From assembly GCF_026210795.1 (NCBI RefSeq), contig NC_089452.1, positions 2,852,001 to 2,916,000 of the forward strand: a stretch of DNA of 64,000 nt. Reading direction: 5' to 3'. Made by a program: the position numbers and the translations under genes. Shown one piece after another: positions 36,538-48,972 of this stretch (its first letter is position 1; every line of letters begins with the position of its first letter). This DNA is from Rhizophagus irregularis. Lineage: Eukaryota > Glomeromycota > Glomeromycetes > Glomerales > Glomeraceae. Under the pieces are notes generated by a model. It saw nothing but the letters and a program-made list of their open reading frames with translations, searched no databases and had not been told where the DNA came from.

Positions 36538-38092
36538 TTATAAGACAAGGTTCAAAACATACCAATGAAATGGTGGATTACTAAGTGTGAAATCATCAAG
36601 ACCTTGACTAGGATATGAATACATGGCAAAGCTCTCAATAGCATGCATTATATTATCGAGAGGATTAGGTTCATAAGGTCTGAACTCACAATCAGGACAA
36701 AACCACTGCCCTGACGGTTGTTGTGTAAGCCCTACACAATCCCAGTGATACCATGCATTTTCACACTAATTGAACAATTAATTGTTAATGTCGTAATTCA
36801 TCCTAACAAACTATAAACCATTGAATACTTACTCTAGGATGATCGCATTGGATCATGTTACCAAACTCTGGCTGCTCAATGAAAATAAAGTTATTATATT
36901 AATTCAAACACGATGTATTAATTGCGTAAGTAATGACTTACCCGTCTGCAAAAACAATATAGAGTTTCGTTTGGATCAAATTCCAAATCACTGATGTCAT
37001 CACTATTAAATAATTATTAGTTGAGAACAGTTGAAATCGACAAATGAACTAAATTTATTACTTACTCTGTTGATTTACAAAAAAAGACAATTAAAAATAT
37101 TTTAGTAATTAAATTACAAACATGATAAATAAAATAAATTGAATTATACACTCACTTTCCAAATTTATGTTGTTACGGACCAATTCGTCGTCTAGTCTTT
37201 CAAGGTGTCTAGAGATCTGCGTTATATAACAATTTAATCGACAAAAATTAACACATTAGAAATTGTAAACTTTGAAATTTATAATACTCACTAGACTATA
37301 CAGCTTATCTGCAACTGCAATTTTTTCGTCCTGTTTGTGCAAGGCATCATCATAGGCTTTCTGTAAATCATATTGTGATAAAATAGAGGGAGATGTGAAA
37401 AAAAATTTACCAAGGTTACAATACATCTTTACTTATTGCTAAGCCACATTATCACGAACCGTGCCACCATTTGCCACGTGTCAAATAAGGCTTTATAAAA
37501 GATGCAGACTGCGGGAAAATTTCCTTCTCAAAAACATATACTTTTATTTCTTCTAAAACGTATTTTCATATAAAAAATAAAACTTTACCTCTGTTTTATC
37601 TTTCCAGTAGCTGGCTATTTTTTCTTCTTCATCACTTTGATCGGATTCCTCTAGTATTTCGAAATATTTCTCTTGGCATTCTTTGTAAATTGCACGTAAC
37701 TCTATAATAATTATTATTAAAAGAAACAAAAAACCAATATATAGTTAAACATATTAAGTTTTAGTGAAATACGTGTTTTCAAAAACACGGAAATTAAAAA
37801 TAAAAAAATCATACTTTCTAGCTGTTCGTCTAAAATTTGCAACTCAGTCAAGCTTTGAACTACTTCGGAACCCAAATTGTAAATAGCTTTATTGAGAAAG
37901 GTGATAAAGTAAGGATTATCATAATGAACAAAGTTATTTTTCATTAGTTGATCAGTCTACTTTACAGAAAATTTTTTTTTTTTTTAAGAAAATATTCCGA
38001 AAAAACTAACAATCAATGTAATCATCAAGAACTTCAGTTGCTGATTTAAATTCATTATCAATACTATGAGTATCATTAGTTTCTTGGTCCAT
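36538..38092 (-). CDS. Inhibitor-of-growth (ING) family PHD-finger protein
   Basis: Chromatin reader expected to be a subunit of a histone acetyltransferase or deacetylase complex, recognising H3K4 methylation. Eight exons: 38092-38011, 37886-37815, 37701-37589, 37360-37292, 37216-37152, 37002-36942, 36874-36833 and 36765-36538, total 732 nt, 243 residues. The N-terminal ING domain reads VLDDYIDSIYNLGSEVVQSL...LDEQLEKLRAIYKE. The C-terminal PHD has the C4-H-C3 pattern: TLYCFCR, MIQCD, CENAWYHWDCVGL and WFCPDC. The GT-AG exon choice at 37886 restores the ING consensus; an open frame upstream of it (up to 37944) is intronic. The short region after the PHD (EFRPYEPNPLDN...) lacks the usual polybasic tail. 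Which ING/Yng subtype it is cannot be decided. Confidence 0.9.
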
Positions 38093-38808
38093 TTTTTTTT
38101 AAAGATTTAAAATTTTTATTTTGAGACAAGAAAGAAAAAAAATTACGCAGTGAGAAAAGGAGTGAGGAACCGAAAAAAAAAGGTGGTTGTAAAACCGTTG
38201 AAGTACTTAATGAAAAAAAAAGGTGAAAAAAGTAAAATAACACATGCACCTATAACAAACGTCAAATTACCGTCAGACTTTAATGTCACCAAAGGTTGCC
38301 TAAAGTAGTGGGTCGTGCGAATTTTTCACTAGTTTCACGAATCTGCATAGTAGAAAATCGCTTGACAATCTAATACATCCAATCAGAAAATACATTATAT
38401 AACTTGTTTCTATCAAAATAGGGGTGTGACTTGTGATTTGTGATAGCAAGAGTCATGACTAAATTTTAATCATAATAAAATTAAAGTCTGCTAATAAGAT
38501 TACTTATAGATGATAATCTATATATGAAAAAAAATTCATGCAGGGGTGTATACAATCAACGTACAACAATTGTGATACTTTTATATTATAGTACTCTAAC
38601 TTTATCATCAAACTTAATATGGAAAAGTTTTACGTGGCAAACTTTGTGTCAACAACCTTCGTTGTGTAATTTATTTATTAATGTCGATGTGATACGATCG
38701 CGATCATTTATTTAACTTTTTATGATATGCAAATAAATACTATATATGTATATATAATTTTTTTTTTTTTCCTTCTTTTAAAAAAAATAACAAAAGTAAA
38801 ATCGATAA
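38093..38808. other. Intergenic region upstream of ING, downstream of PDI
   Basis: About 700 bp with no gene. The part next to 38092 is the ING promoter and 5' leader. Confidence 0.5.
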
Positions 38809-40578
38809 TTATAATTCTTCATGCTTGTCTTTTACAGCAGTAGTTGTTGGAGCCGGTTCTTTTGATGATGATGGCTCTGGAGTGGAAGATTCAAGATCAA
38901 CTTTGTTATGTGCGTTCTTATCCAAGAATTCAACAAGGCTTTCGTAACTTCTATCCCCTGAATAATCTACAATTTCATTATCCCCAGCTTTGAAAAGTTT
39001 GATCGTTGGAAATCCAGCAATTTGGAATTTGGCTTTAGGAGGAAGATCATTTTCAGTACTATCCATCTTGGCGACAAGGATCTTATCCTTCACATTTTTG
39101 TAAACTTCTCCCAATTTTTCGTAAGTAGGTGCAAGCTTCTTGCAATGTCCACACCCTGAATATTAATTAAACCATTTAGATTTTGTTTAATATACATATA
39201 AAGCAAATATTAAAGACCTTAATACTTACATGGAGCATAGAACTCAACTAAGACATCCTTGGTGTCATTGAATACAACACTTTCAAAGTTGTCAGCAACC
39301 AACACAAAAACAGAATCGTCATTTTTCTCAGGAATTGGCTCGGATTTTATGCTTGGAGTAATTTCTCCCTTAACAAATTTATCGACGAAATCTCTAATAG
39401 ATTCGGTAGTGATTTCTTTGCTTTGATTAAATGGATATTTCAAATTTTCATCGGGTAATGAAATACCAAAAGCGGGCCATGTTTGTTTCAAATTGATATT
39501 ATCAGCATGTTGACCAAATTTAGTCGCGTCAATAAATACAAAGTTAACTTTTCCCTTAAATTCTTTAGCGACAGGTTCAATCTCTTTGCCGAGATCAGTT
39601 CGTTGTTCATCGTCATCATAAAAGATGAACGCAAGAGGTAAACCAGAATCAACATATGAAGCATAATTATCTTGTCCAATTTCTGCCAATAAGGGTAAAG
39701 CATTTTTCTTAATAAAAGAAGTAAGTTCCTCTTTGGTAAATGTGCCTTCCAACACATTCTTTCCTTCATCAAATTTCTTGTAAAGAATAACAGCGGGTGG
39801 CTTGACTTCGGCTTTAGTTATTACTTCTTTTTGACCAGTTTCACCAAAGACAAAATCATCACGTAATTCCTCGGATATTTGTGAGAAGATATTGAATTCT
39901 TTTTGATCATCAGCATTAAAGAAACCAATAACAACTTTATCATCAGAATCCTTGAATGTGTCAAAATTCTCAATGTTTACAGCAGTTCTTGCAGGCAAAG
40001 CTTGTCTAAAGATGATTTAAATTTTAATTATAAAAAAAAAAAATTACTTTCAGTTTGAAAGGGAATAACGCAAACGATACTTTTATTGGATCCTTACTTT
40101 TTCATGTAACTGATAATAAGGTTAGCTTTCCTGCCGCCGTTATACTCTGAAGCTTTACCATCCTTGAATACTTTAAGAGTGGGATAGCCTTTAATCTCAT
40201 GTTCGGCACAAAGTTCTGTTTCCGCTGTACAGTCAACTTTAGCAAGCTTAATATTTTCAGCTTTTAAAGCTGTGGCGGCCTCTTCATATTCGGGTGCTAT
40301 TGAAAAATACATAAATAAAGTAAGTTCCTTTTTGAGAATGTGAAAAGGTAATATTTTGCTTAAAAACGGCTTGCAATACCTAAAGCTTTACAATGTCCAC
40401 ACCATGGTGCAAAAAATTCAATAAGGATAAGCTTTTCTGGTTCAACAATTGTTTTAAAGGTATCTTTTGTTAAAGAAATAACGTCGGATTCTTCTGCTAA
40501 CACTATAGAGCAAGCTAGGAGTGATAGAAATACTAGAAACGCTCCAGTTGCCACGGAAAATAAATTTTTAACACGCAT
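38809..40578 (-). CDS. PDI: Protein disulfide-isomerase (a-b-b'-a')
   Basis: ER-lumen thiol oxidoreductase that forms and rearranges disulfides in secretory proteins. Four exons: 40578-40380, 40296-40098, 40005-39230 and 39155-38809, 1521 nt, 506 residues, the usual PDI length. A hydrophobic signal peptide (about 1-28, ending SIVLAEE) supports the start at 40578; an in-frame upstream extension would bury it. Domain a has APWCGHCK (Cys60/63), then b and b' follow without active sites (about 135-360). Domain a' has WCGHCKKL (Cys393/396), created across an exon junction. The acidic, Ser/Pro-rich C-terminal tail ends KDKHEEL, a variant ER-retrieval signal shared with UGGT in this window. The gene is divergent from VPS11 across 296 bp. 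Confidence 0.97.
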
Positions 40579-40874
40579 ATTTGTAAGTAAAAAAGATTGA
40601 AAAAATACTGTAAAATTGGCTTGCGAATTGACGACATCTTTATATCTCCAAAATTTGTTGTCAACTGTGTTGTCAATTGATAATTGGGTATAAATTGCAT
40701 GCTTATTTTGCATTTCAATTAATAATTGTGACTAAACTATAAAGCATTTAAGATCGTCAATTGATTCGAGTGTGGTTTTTCACGTGTTCTAATTTAGGAT
40801 AGATTAGATGCACCAAGTTACATAACTGGCTGAAAATCAAAAATCAAAACTTGTCAAGATTGTATTTAGCAATA
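40579..40874. promoter_or_regulatory. Bidirectional promoter region, PDI and VPS11
   Basis: The start codons of the minus-strand PDI gene and the plus-strand VPS11 gene are 296 bp apart, so both promoters must share this interval. A palindromic CACGTG lies at 40781-40786, between the two genes. No TATA box can be singled out in such AT-rich sequence. Confidence 0.6.
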
Positions 40875-43800
40875 ATGTCTGTAAAGCAGTGGTAAGTGTA
40901 CAATGTTATATATTTTCCAAGTCGAGATCATAAATCATAAACTGTTTTATCACATTATGTCCTTTAAATTTATTCAGGAGACACTTCACTTTTTTCGATG
41001 TTCAACAGATAAAGGATCATGATTCAACAAAGCCGCCTGCGATTTTTCAAGTATTAAATTTGCTTCTTATATTGCATTATTACAGCTTGTGAAGTATATA
41101 TTCATAACATAATTTTCATAGAAAACCGACATAACAGTGAGTACGAGCGGCCGAGGAAACATTATCTTAGCTGATATCCTTTTTTATGGATTACTTCAAC
41201 AAAAAAAAAAGATCATTATAGAACAATTCTATCCTTGACAACTCGTTAATATGTGCGCTTAAGTCGCACAAATTATTTTACTTAATTACACTCCTCAGGA
41301 TATGTTCATATTGTAGACCGATCCTTTAATGTACAATCATTTATAGCCTATGAAGGTGGACGAGTAACACATATGAAGCAAATAAAACAAAAGAATATCT
41401 TATTAACAGTCGGAGTATGTTATTGAACTTTATTTGTTTGTTTTTAACTGTCATGATTTTTTATTTACAATTTCTTCATTGCGAATTACAATAGGAAGAA
41501 GATTTTCCGATCTTTCCGATCATAAAAATATGGGATCTCGATAAACAAGATAAATCCAAAGGGATTCCTATTTGTCTGCGAACCATCAAGGTTAACCATG
41601 GGGGAAAACCTTTTCCTGTATCAACAATAGCTGTATTAGATAATTTATCTCAAATAGCTGTTGGTTTGGCCAATGGTGTAGTCGTGTTGATAAGAGGCGA
41701 CCTCAAAGAACGTCATACCAAACAAAAGGTTATTCATGAAAGCGATGAACCTGTTACGGGTAAGTGGTTTATCCTTTGCTAAGTGATTTATATAATATTA
41801 TGCAAATTATAAAAATTAATAATAATATTCCTTACGCACAAAGGCCTTGGATTTAAGGAAAACAACAAGAACACTATCTTATTTATAGTCACAATAAATA
41901 AGGTTTTAACTTGTATTACACCAATTAAAAGTCAGCCCGTAAGTTTATTAAGACAATGCTCTCATGATGTATTATATCACTAGTATTTAACACATTTCCA
42001 AATTTTACATTAGATTATTATTGACGAACAAGGTTGTGCTTTGGGTTGTGCAGTAATTAGTGACATCACACACGAAATGGTTGTTGCCAAAGATGAGGTC
42101 TGAAAAATTCTTGTGTATTTCGATTATGCGCAATTCTTTATTATTAAAGCTTAACAAAAATCAACTTATAGGGAATTTATTTTTACGGAACTGAAGGACG
42201 AGGAGCATGTTTTGCCTATGAAGGTATGTAATTAAGTATTCATGTCATTATGTTATAAAATTATTTTAAAATTTTTGATTACGATAATAGGCACAAAATC
42301 AGAGGTGATTTGGTTCAAATCGAATCTTATCATAGTATCACCACCTGCTCAGTCAACGCGTTATACGTCCACTACTCATACTGGATCATCTAATCAGAAA
42401 AATACTTCTCCTTTTGAATTAACAAAAGTTACCATATTTGATACTGCTAACAAATTTATTGCTTACGTGGGAACTTTCTCTCACGGAATACGGACAATTT
42501 GTTGCGAATGGGGTGGTATTTATATTCTAGGAATGGACGGAAAGGTTTTACCATCAATAAATATTTTTATTGCTAAATCATCTGTAAAAAAAATTAATGA
42601 CATTTTTATCTTGATAACTGACAGTTATATCGTCTTGAAGAAAAGGATACACCGACCAAACTTGAAATATTATTTAAGAAAAATCTATATTTGCTTGCAA
42701 TCAATCTTGCGCATAGCCAGAAATATGATGATGCAAGCATTTCGGAAATTTTTAAGAAATATGGCGATCATTTATATAGGTATATTATTCAAATCTCTTT
42801 ATAATTAATTATGAATTAATATACATTTATTTAAATTATTTAGCAAGGCGGATTATGATAGCGCAATGGCTCAATACATTCGTACCATTGGACAGCTTGA
42901 ACCATCGTACATTATTCGAAAGGTAATATTGTTCAATATTTAAATCTGAAATAAAATTAACAATATTAATAAGGTGATAAATTTGGGGATAAATTTTAAT
43001 TTAATAGTTTTTGGATGCTCAACGTATACACAATCTTGTAAATTATCTTCAAGAGTTACATTCCCATGATTTAGCAACTCCAGATCATACAACATTGTTA
43101 CTCAATTGTTACACAAAACTTAAAGATGTTGCGAGATTGGACCAATTTATTAAGGTACGTTCGTAGATAGTACACTTCAATAAAACGCTAGATAAATTTA
43201 ATGATTATAAAATTTCTTTATTGATAGACGGACAATAAACTCAATTTTGACTTGGAGACAGCTATTAAAGTATGTCGACAAGCCGGATATTATGAACATG
43301 CTGTTTACTTAGCAAAGTTGGGCGAAGAACATGATTTGTATATATTTTTTAATAAAATTATTATGTTCATTGAAGGAAACGATAATTAATATAATTTATT
43401 ATGTATAGATATCTGAAAATACAGATTGAAGATACTAAAGATTATCAAAATGCATTGGAGTATATACGCAATCTTGGATCACTCGAGGTACAATATTAGA
43501 AATTTCATTAACAGATTTTTATATAAAGTATTTTGTTTTAATATTATCGTTTCTTAATTATCAAGGCAAATCGAAATTTGCAAAAATATGGAAAAATTCT
43601 TCTCAACCACCTTCCGGAACCTACAACTAAACTTCTTATTGATTTATGTACTGGCGACTTATATTTAACGGCGCAGAATCCACATACTCCCGAACCAGTT
43701 GGTCCTACAGAAGTATCACATCCTGGTGGCATCCCCTATCCCTCATTTCTGCAATTTGCTCATGCTTCACCAGCTCCATCACTAAACGCAGAAACACAAG

Positions 43801-45413
43801 CAAATATAACAGCGGTTAATACTCCAAAAGAACCAAAAACTGTTGCGTATAAACCGCCACCAGTTCGCACTTTCATGTCATTATTTGTAGACCAACCAAA
43901 CTACTTAATACAGTTTCTTGAGAAAGTTTCTCAAAAACGTTGGGGCGGTTTCGGCTCTATTAAACCTTCACAACCAGCTCATAATCTTTCTTTAGCTAAG
44001 GGACAATATGTTCCTATTGATAATATTGCAGATGAAGCAGCTGAGTCTTCAAAGAGTTTTTTTGAATCCGACGCAGAAATTGAAGAGAAGAAAGCAGTAT
44101 GGAATACACTACTGGAGCTTTATCTATCTGAGGCATATTTACCCCCTGTAATTTCAACTAAAGATGCTAAAGGAAGAAAAAATGGTGCACCTGGTATTTT
44201 TGGTGTTACGACAGAAACTGAACGCGTAAAAGAAAAATTGATTAGAAAGGATAAAGCTTTACAATTGTTGATGGATGAAGATGTTCGTATCTGAATATGT
44301 CCGTTATTATCATCAGATTTAGGTTAATAATTTTTTTTTTTTAATCTAATTGTAGATTTCATATGATGCGAATCAAGCGCTGGTACTTTGTTATTTAGCA
44401 CAGTTTGATGAGGGTATTATTTATTTATATGAAAAGATGAAGATGTATGAAGATATTCTAAGGTTCTACATGGCCAAAGATAATACCGAAAAAGTAATTC
44501 AGGCATTGAAAAAATATGGGTATGTTAATCCACTATTTGAAATATATGAATAAATACACATTTCTTAAGCAATTCTCATCACTTAATTTATAAACTTTTA
44601 TAGACCTCAAGATCAATCTCTTTATCCCCTCACATTGACATATTTTTCATCTTCACCAGCGACTTTGGCAACTTCAACAACTGAACTTTTAAAAATACTT
44701 GACCACATTGAATCTCATAACTTATTGCCACCTTTACAAGTTGTACAGGCTCTTAGTAGAAATTCTGTAGCAACGTTGGGTATGGTTAAAGGTTATTTAG
44801 GAAAAAGAATCGAATTAGAAAAAAAAGAAGCTCAAGCGGATATGAAACTAATACAAAGTTATCGTGAAGAAACTGAAAAAAAGAGAAAAGAGATTGATGA
44901 TTTGAAGACGACGTACGTATTCATTATCATATTGTTAAAAAAAAACAGTGTTAATTTATTTGCTTTATAGAGCCCGAATTTTCCAAGTTACAAAATGTAC
45001 TGGATGTAGAAGCAATCTCGATTTACCTGCCGTACATTTCTTATGTCGACATTCGTTTCATCAAAGGTATATACACCTACGAACCTTCTTGATTTCTAAT
45101 ATTTTATGATCCTTACTATATTAATCTACGCGTTTTACCAGATGTCTACCCGATTCTGATCGTGAATGTCCACAATGTGCTGTTCAACATCGTATGATTT
45201 CCGAGATAAGAAGAGCTCAAGAAGAAAATGCTGAAAAGCATGAATTATTTTTTGAACAGGTAAGAATTTATTTCATATTACTTAATTATTTTCTCTTATT
45301 AACATTTATTATTGAATTACATTTAATAGTTAAAAGAAGCAGAAGATGGCTTTAGTGTTATCGCAGATTACTTTTCCAAGAATACAATGGCTTTTGCTAA
45401 ATTAATTGACTAG
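40875..45413 (+). CDS. VPS11: Vacuolar protein sorting protein VPS11 (HOPS/CORVET core)
   Basis: Core subunit of the class C tethering complexes that drive endosome-vacuole fusion. About twenty small exons from MSVKQW (exon 1, 40875-40891) to AFAKLID stop (45411-45413). The N-terminal half forms a beta-propeller (RHFTFFDVQQIKD, SGRGNIILAD, IPICLRTIKVNHGG, CCEWGGIYILGMDGK). The alpha-solenoid with clathrin-repeat character follows (KADYDSAMAQYIRTIGQLEP, VCRQAGYYEHAVYLAKLGEE). A coiled coil (about 44815-44920) precedes the C-terminal RING-H2: VTKCTGCRSNLDLPAVHFLC, RHSFHQRC and CPQC, closely matching the VPS11 family. Most introns are short GT-AG; intron 3 starts ATATCCTTTT and looks U12-type. 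An insertion-like Pro/Ala-rich stretch (PEPVGPTEVSHPGG) sits in the solenoid. Confidence 0.95.
41174..41289 (+). other. Candidate U12-type AT-AC intron in VPS11
   Basis: No GT donor follows the conserved block NIILA; instead the sequence is ATATCCTTTT, the U12 AT-AC donor consensus. Ending at AC (41288-41289) joins GCT G to AC TCC TCA GGA, giving ILADSSGYVHIV, a good fit to the propeller strand. The alternative AG at 41297-41298 also keeps the frame but deletes three residues. TCCTTGAC at 41232-41239 is a branch-site match but lies about 50 nt from the AC. TTACTTAAT at 41279-41287, one mismatch, sits at normal distance from the AG. Confidence 0.75.
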
Positions 45414-46039
45414 TTTGATTAAGGAGAATCAAAATATGTACAGTATAGAACTTCTAATCTTAGAGATATCGGAACTTGAATGGTTTTTGGTTTATGTATA
45501 TTATTATTATATAACAAAATATATTTTTATTGAACACGTAAATGTAGTAAATCTATCAATATTTCACGTGACATAAATAATTTTTAAAAGAACTGAACCG
45601 TTTATAAGTTTATAATATAAACCTCATCGTAATTGTTTTAAATTTTAATTTCGAGTGTGATCTCACGTAAATTCTTCCTCGGGTTCTTATTAATATTTAC
45701 TCAAATTTTATTACTAATAATAATTTCATCTCCTTGATTATCGAGCAATTAATAAATCATGAGATTGATCGGTCAATTTTTTGATGATTAAGATACAATG
45801 ATTCCCGTTTCTATTTTATCCGTCGCGTATTTCATTCTATATGTAGTCTCATATAAAAATTTACTAAAAGATAATTTTTAAAAAATGAAGTTTAATTTAA
45901 TTAGGTAATTTTTATAATGAAATAGCAATAAATTGTATATATAAATGTACTGTATATATAAACTTTTTATTATAAGCAATATCGTTAAAAAATTTTTTTT
46001 TTATATGCAAAAATAACTTCCTAGAGAGTTATTTTCGAT
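45414..46039. other. Downstream region of VPS11
   Basis: No gene is seen. A CACGTG lies at 45565-45570. Confidence 0.4.
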
Positions 46040-46260
46040 TTAGTTCTTTGTTTTCGCATTTCTTTTAATCCATCGGTCAGAAATTTCATCTGATGATAAA
46101 CGAAGCTTACTGATAGTACCTATAGTTGAATTAAGAGATTGATTTTGTATAGCGTTTAAAATGATTTCAAGTTGATTCTGGTCCATTTCAACTAAACATT
46201 GTTTTATCTCATTAATTATTTTATCATTTTGATGCTTTTCTTGCTGAAATCAGCATCACG
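46040..46260 (-). CDS. Possible terminal exon of an unidentified small protein
   Basis: The minus strand after an acceptor-like TTTCAG near 46254 reads QEKHQNDKIINEIKQCLVEM, then DQNQLEIILNAIQNQSLNST and SKLRLSSDEISDRWIKRN, ending at a stop at 46040-46042. Amphipathic heptads suggest coiled coil. Upstream, near 46390-46560 and on the same strand, an Arg-rich open stretch followed by GTGAGT could be another exon. No homology is recognised; it could be a remnant. Confidence 0.35.
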
Positions 46261-47519
46261 GTTTATAGTCAAATTTTCATCAAAAAATCATTTTATTAGT
46301 TGATATCCCATCTACTCCGTCTTTATGTTGCAAGCTTTACCCTATAGTTTTTAAAACTTATTCAAACTTGGTTAATCACAAAAATCTTAAAGACTCACAG
46401 AATAGAATACTCCATCTAGATTCCCTTCCTCGTCCTCCACTTCGTCCCTTTCTTAGGGGCAATGTAAACAAACAAGGACGTCGCGTACGCGCTTCTTCAA
46501 CAGGATGTTTCTTTATATCTTTCAAGCATCAATATCATATAGATCAATATTAATAGACGTGGTTGTGAAAGAATGGACATTTGTGACTAGATCATTACCA
46601 CAACCATTAACATAGACGCAACTGACTTTTCGTGCATTACGTGATCTTTAATTAAAAAGTAACTGGTAACATACAAATCATTTATATAAATTGATCATGA
46701 ACAGCATGAAAAGACCTCTTTAATTGTTTTGGTTTGGGGATAAGGTTTATGATACAGTCAACTCCGAAAAACGATATTTGGGATTCATATGAAAAACTTC
46801 GTTATCTGTTTAATATATCAAAATTATACCGATATTTATATGTTCTTTCGTATGAAGGGAAAGTAAATTTTATCATTATATCATGTTTTTTATATATCTC
46901 GATATACTAAATATCGGGTAAAATATAAAACCGGTTAGAAATAACACAAAAGTATTGGTAGTATTTTCTTGACCTATATATATTAAATAAAAGAGAGTCG
47001 AGCAGTAATTATCTAGTCACGCATGGATAGAATAAAAAAAAAGTACAAAGGAATATACAATTTTTTACAGCGTTTTATATATGCCTTTCGTGAGTGCTAC
47101 CTCTCAACCCAATAGATCTTGATAGATTTTTATTCTACAGTACTTGATTTCGCGTGTTACAAAATTGGCTTTGCATCGTGGCTCTGTAAATCTTTGATCA
47201 TTATTTGTACGAGTGTATCATATAATTTAACATTTTTTTAAATAACGAGCTAAAATAGTCTAAGCCCAATATTATAAAACGGGATGATAGTTTTATCCGC
47301 GTGAAATTTTTCTTTGTATTAATTAAATAAAATTATAAATAACAATAAAAAATTCTTTTCTTCACAACCTTACTGAACTTTTTTTTTTTTTGATATATTT
47401 ATTAAGCTTTTAAATTAATTAATTTAATTTAAAATTAAATTTTTCAACCAACCAGAATATACATTGTTTCATTATTTGCATTAACTCTTTTTAATAAATA
47501 AATATATATATAATCAACA
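46260..47519. other. Intergenic region with a half MITE
   Basis: A TACAGTCAACTCCGAAAAAC end begins at 46753 and resembles the left ends of the TA-flanked MITEs. Similar motifs (TCGATATACTAAATATCG) occur at about 46898, but no clean right end follows. The rest, up to the VTT gene, is its AT-rich promoter region. Confidence 0.45.
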
Positions 47520-48778
47520 ATGTCGAATATCATTGAATTTTTTCGAGAAATGCCACGAAGAAAAAAATTAACTTTATTATTAACATCAATAATAGTCATT
47601 GTTTTGACTATATTGTTTTTTATATTTGAGAAACCAATAATGAGAGGTAATTTGGTTAATAATAATATAATATACGATGGTCATAATAAATATTTTTATA
47701 GTAAGCATCTTGAAAAAAAAAAAATAAAAATAAAAATTTAAATAAAATTCAATATATAGACGCTTAATTAAAAATTTTAATTTAAACTTAACGTAATATT
47801 ATATACAAATTCTTTTAATAGCTTTAGCTCCGGTAGCAGAAGAAATACGTGATCTAAAATTTGGATATTTAATTATCGGAGGAATAATAATCGCTTCAAG
47901 TATTCCACCAATTCCAGGGTTGGTTAAATATTTTCATTGATAATTGTTTTATTTTGATCAAAATTTTATTTTTTAATGTTTGACTTTTTATAGGTATGGA
48001 TCTATGATATTTATATGTGGATTCATATACGGATTCCCACTTGGATTCGCCCCAGCATACATTTTTGCTTTGCTTGGTGCATCTTTTAGCTTTTTGTAAG
48101 TTTATTTCGCTAAAGAAAAATATATATATATGAAATTAGTTCTATTCCAAGTCTGTTAAAATTAACATAATTCGGTTTTAATAGCGTTTGTCGATCAATA
48201 TGTCTTGGCTATGCTAGAAAGCTCACAAAAAAGAAAAGTAATTTTCAAAAATTAGCACTTGCTATAGAAGAAGGTGGATTCAAGGTAAATAAAAAATAAA
48301 ATTTAAAATCCAATTAAATTCAAACAACATCCACTTACCATAAAAACTTTTTAATTAGATAATATTTTTAATAAGATTGAGCCCATTCCCATTTCCCTGG
48401 TCAAATGCATTTTTTGGTACAATTCAAACCGTTAGTTTTTGGAAATTCTTTTTAGCTACAGCTTTAAGCTTACCAAAATTATTAATATATATATTCATTG
48501 GTTCGAGATTTCGAAATTTAACTGAAGAAATGGATTCAACTTCTCGTACAATTAATTATGTTACATTAGCTGTTGGTAGTGTATTGTTATTCTTTGCAGC
48601 TTGGTATATTTATAGGAAAATGAATGCAACTGTCAATGCTGCCGCTGTTAAAAGATTATTACAAATGGAAGAGAGTGGTAGTCTTGATAGACTTGATTTA
48701 AGTGAAATTGATTCTTCGGAAATATATGCTGATGAATTAGTAGTTGATGAAGTTAATGAACGTGGAAAGTTGCAATAA
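47520..48778 (+). CDS. Tvp38/TMEM64-type VTT-domain membrane protein
   Basis: Polytopic Golgi/ER membrane protein of the VTT (SNARE-associated Golgi) family; relatives act in membrane traffic, lipid scrambling or ion homeostasis. Five exons: 47520-47646, 47822-47918, 47994-48095, 48185-48284 and 48359-48778, 846 nt, 281 residues. Membrane helix 1 is LTLLLTSIIVIVLTILFF. The conserved core has IPPIPGYGSMIFICGFIYGF, GASFSFFVCR and the family hallmark FLIRLSPFPFPWSNAFFGTI. A last helix (TLAVGSVLLFFAAWYIY) is followed by an acidic cytosolic tail (DLSEIDSSEIYADELVVDE). The gene is convergent with SFR1, 194 bp apart. The exact cellular role is inferred from family only. Confidence 0.92.
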
Positions 48779-48972
48779 CAATTGAAAATGTTAATTAATT
48801 TAAAGGAAAAAACATTTCAACATATTATAGACTATTAAAAACACACACACACATATCATATAAATTAATATAAATAAAATATTAAAATATAAAATAAGAA
48901 TTGTTTATATTAATCATGATTTCATATTATATTAGCTTTCTTCATAATGTATATACTAAAACGATCTTTCTT

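Noticed and set aside
37081-37090. A one-nucleotide micro-exon between ING exons 5 and 6
   Set aside because: Using the donor GTGTAT after GAAAGTGA joins exon 5 directly to the next exon in frame, so no micro-exon is needed.
37887-37944. Continuation of ING exon 2 upstream (MKNNFVHYDN...)
   Set aside because: Only the acceptor at 37887-37888 rebuilds the ING consensus DDYIDSIYNLGSEVV in frame with exon 1; the rest is intron.
40579-40713. N-terminal extension of the PDI reading frame
   Set aside because: The extension would bury the signal peptide that starts at 40578.
42599-42808. Read-through of a VPS11 exon (IIYIGILFKSLYN end)
   Set aside because: The extension reads through introns; VPS11 homology requires splicing at GGTTTTACC and again before the next exon.
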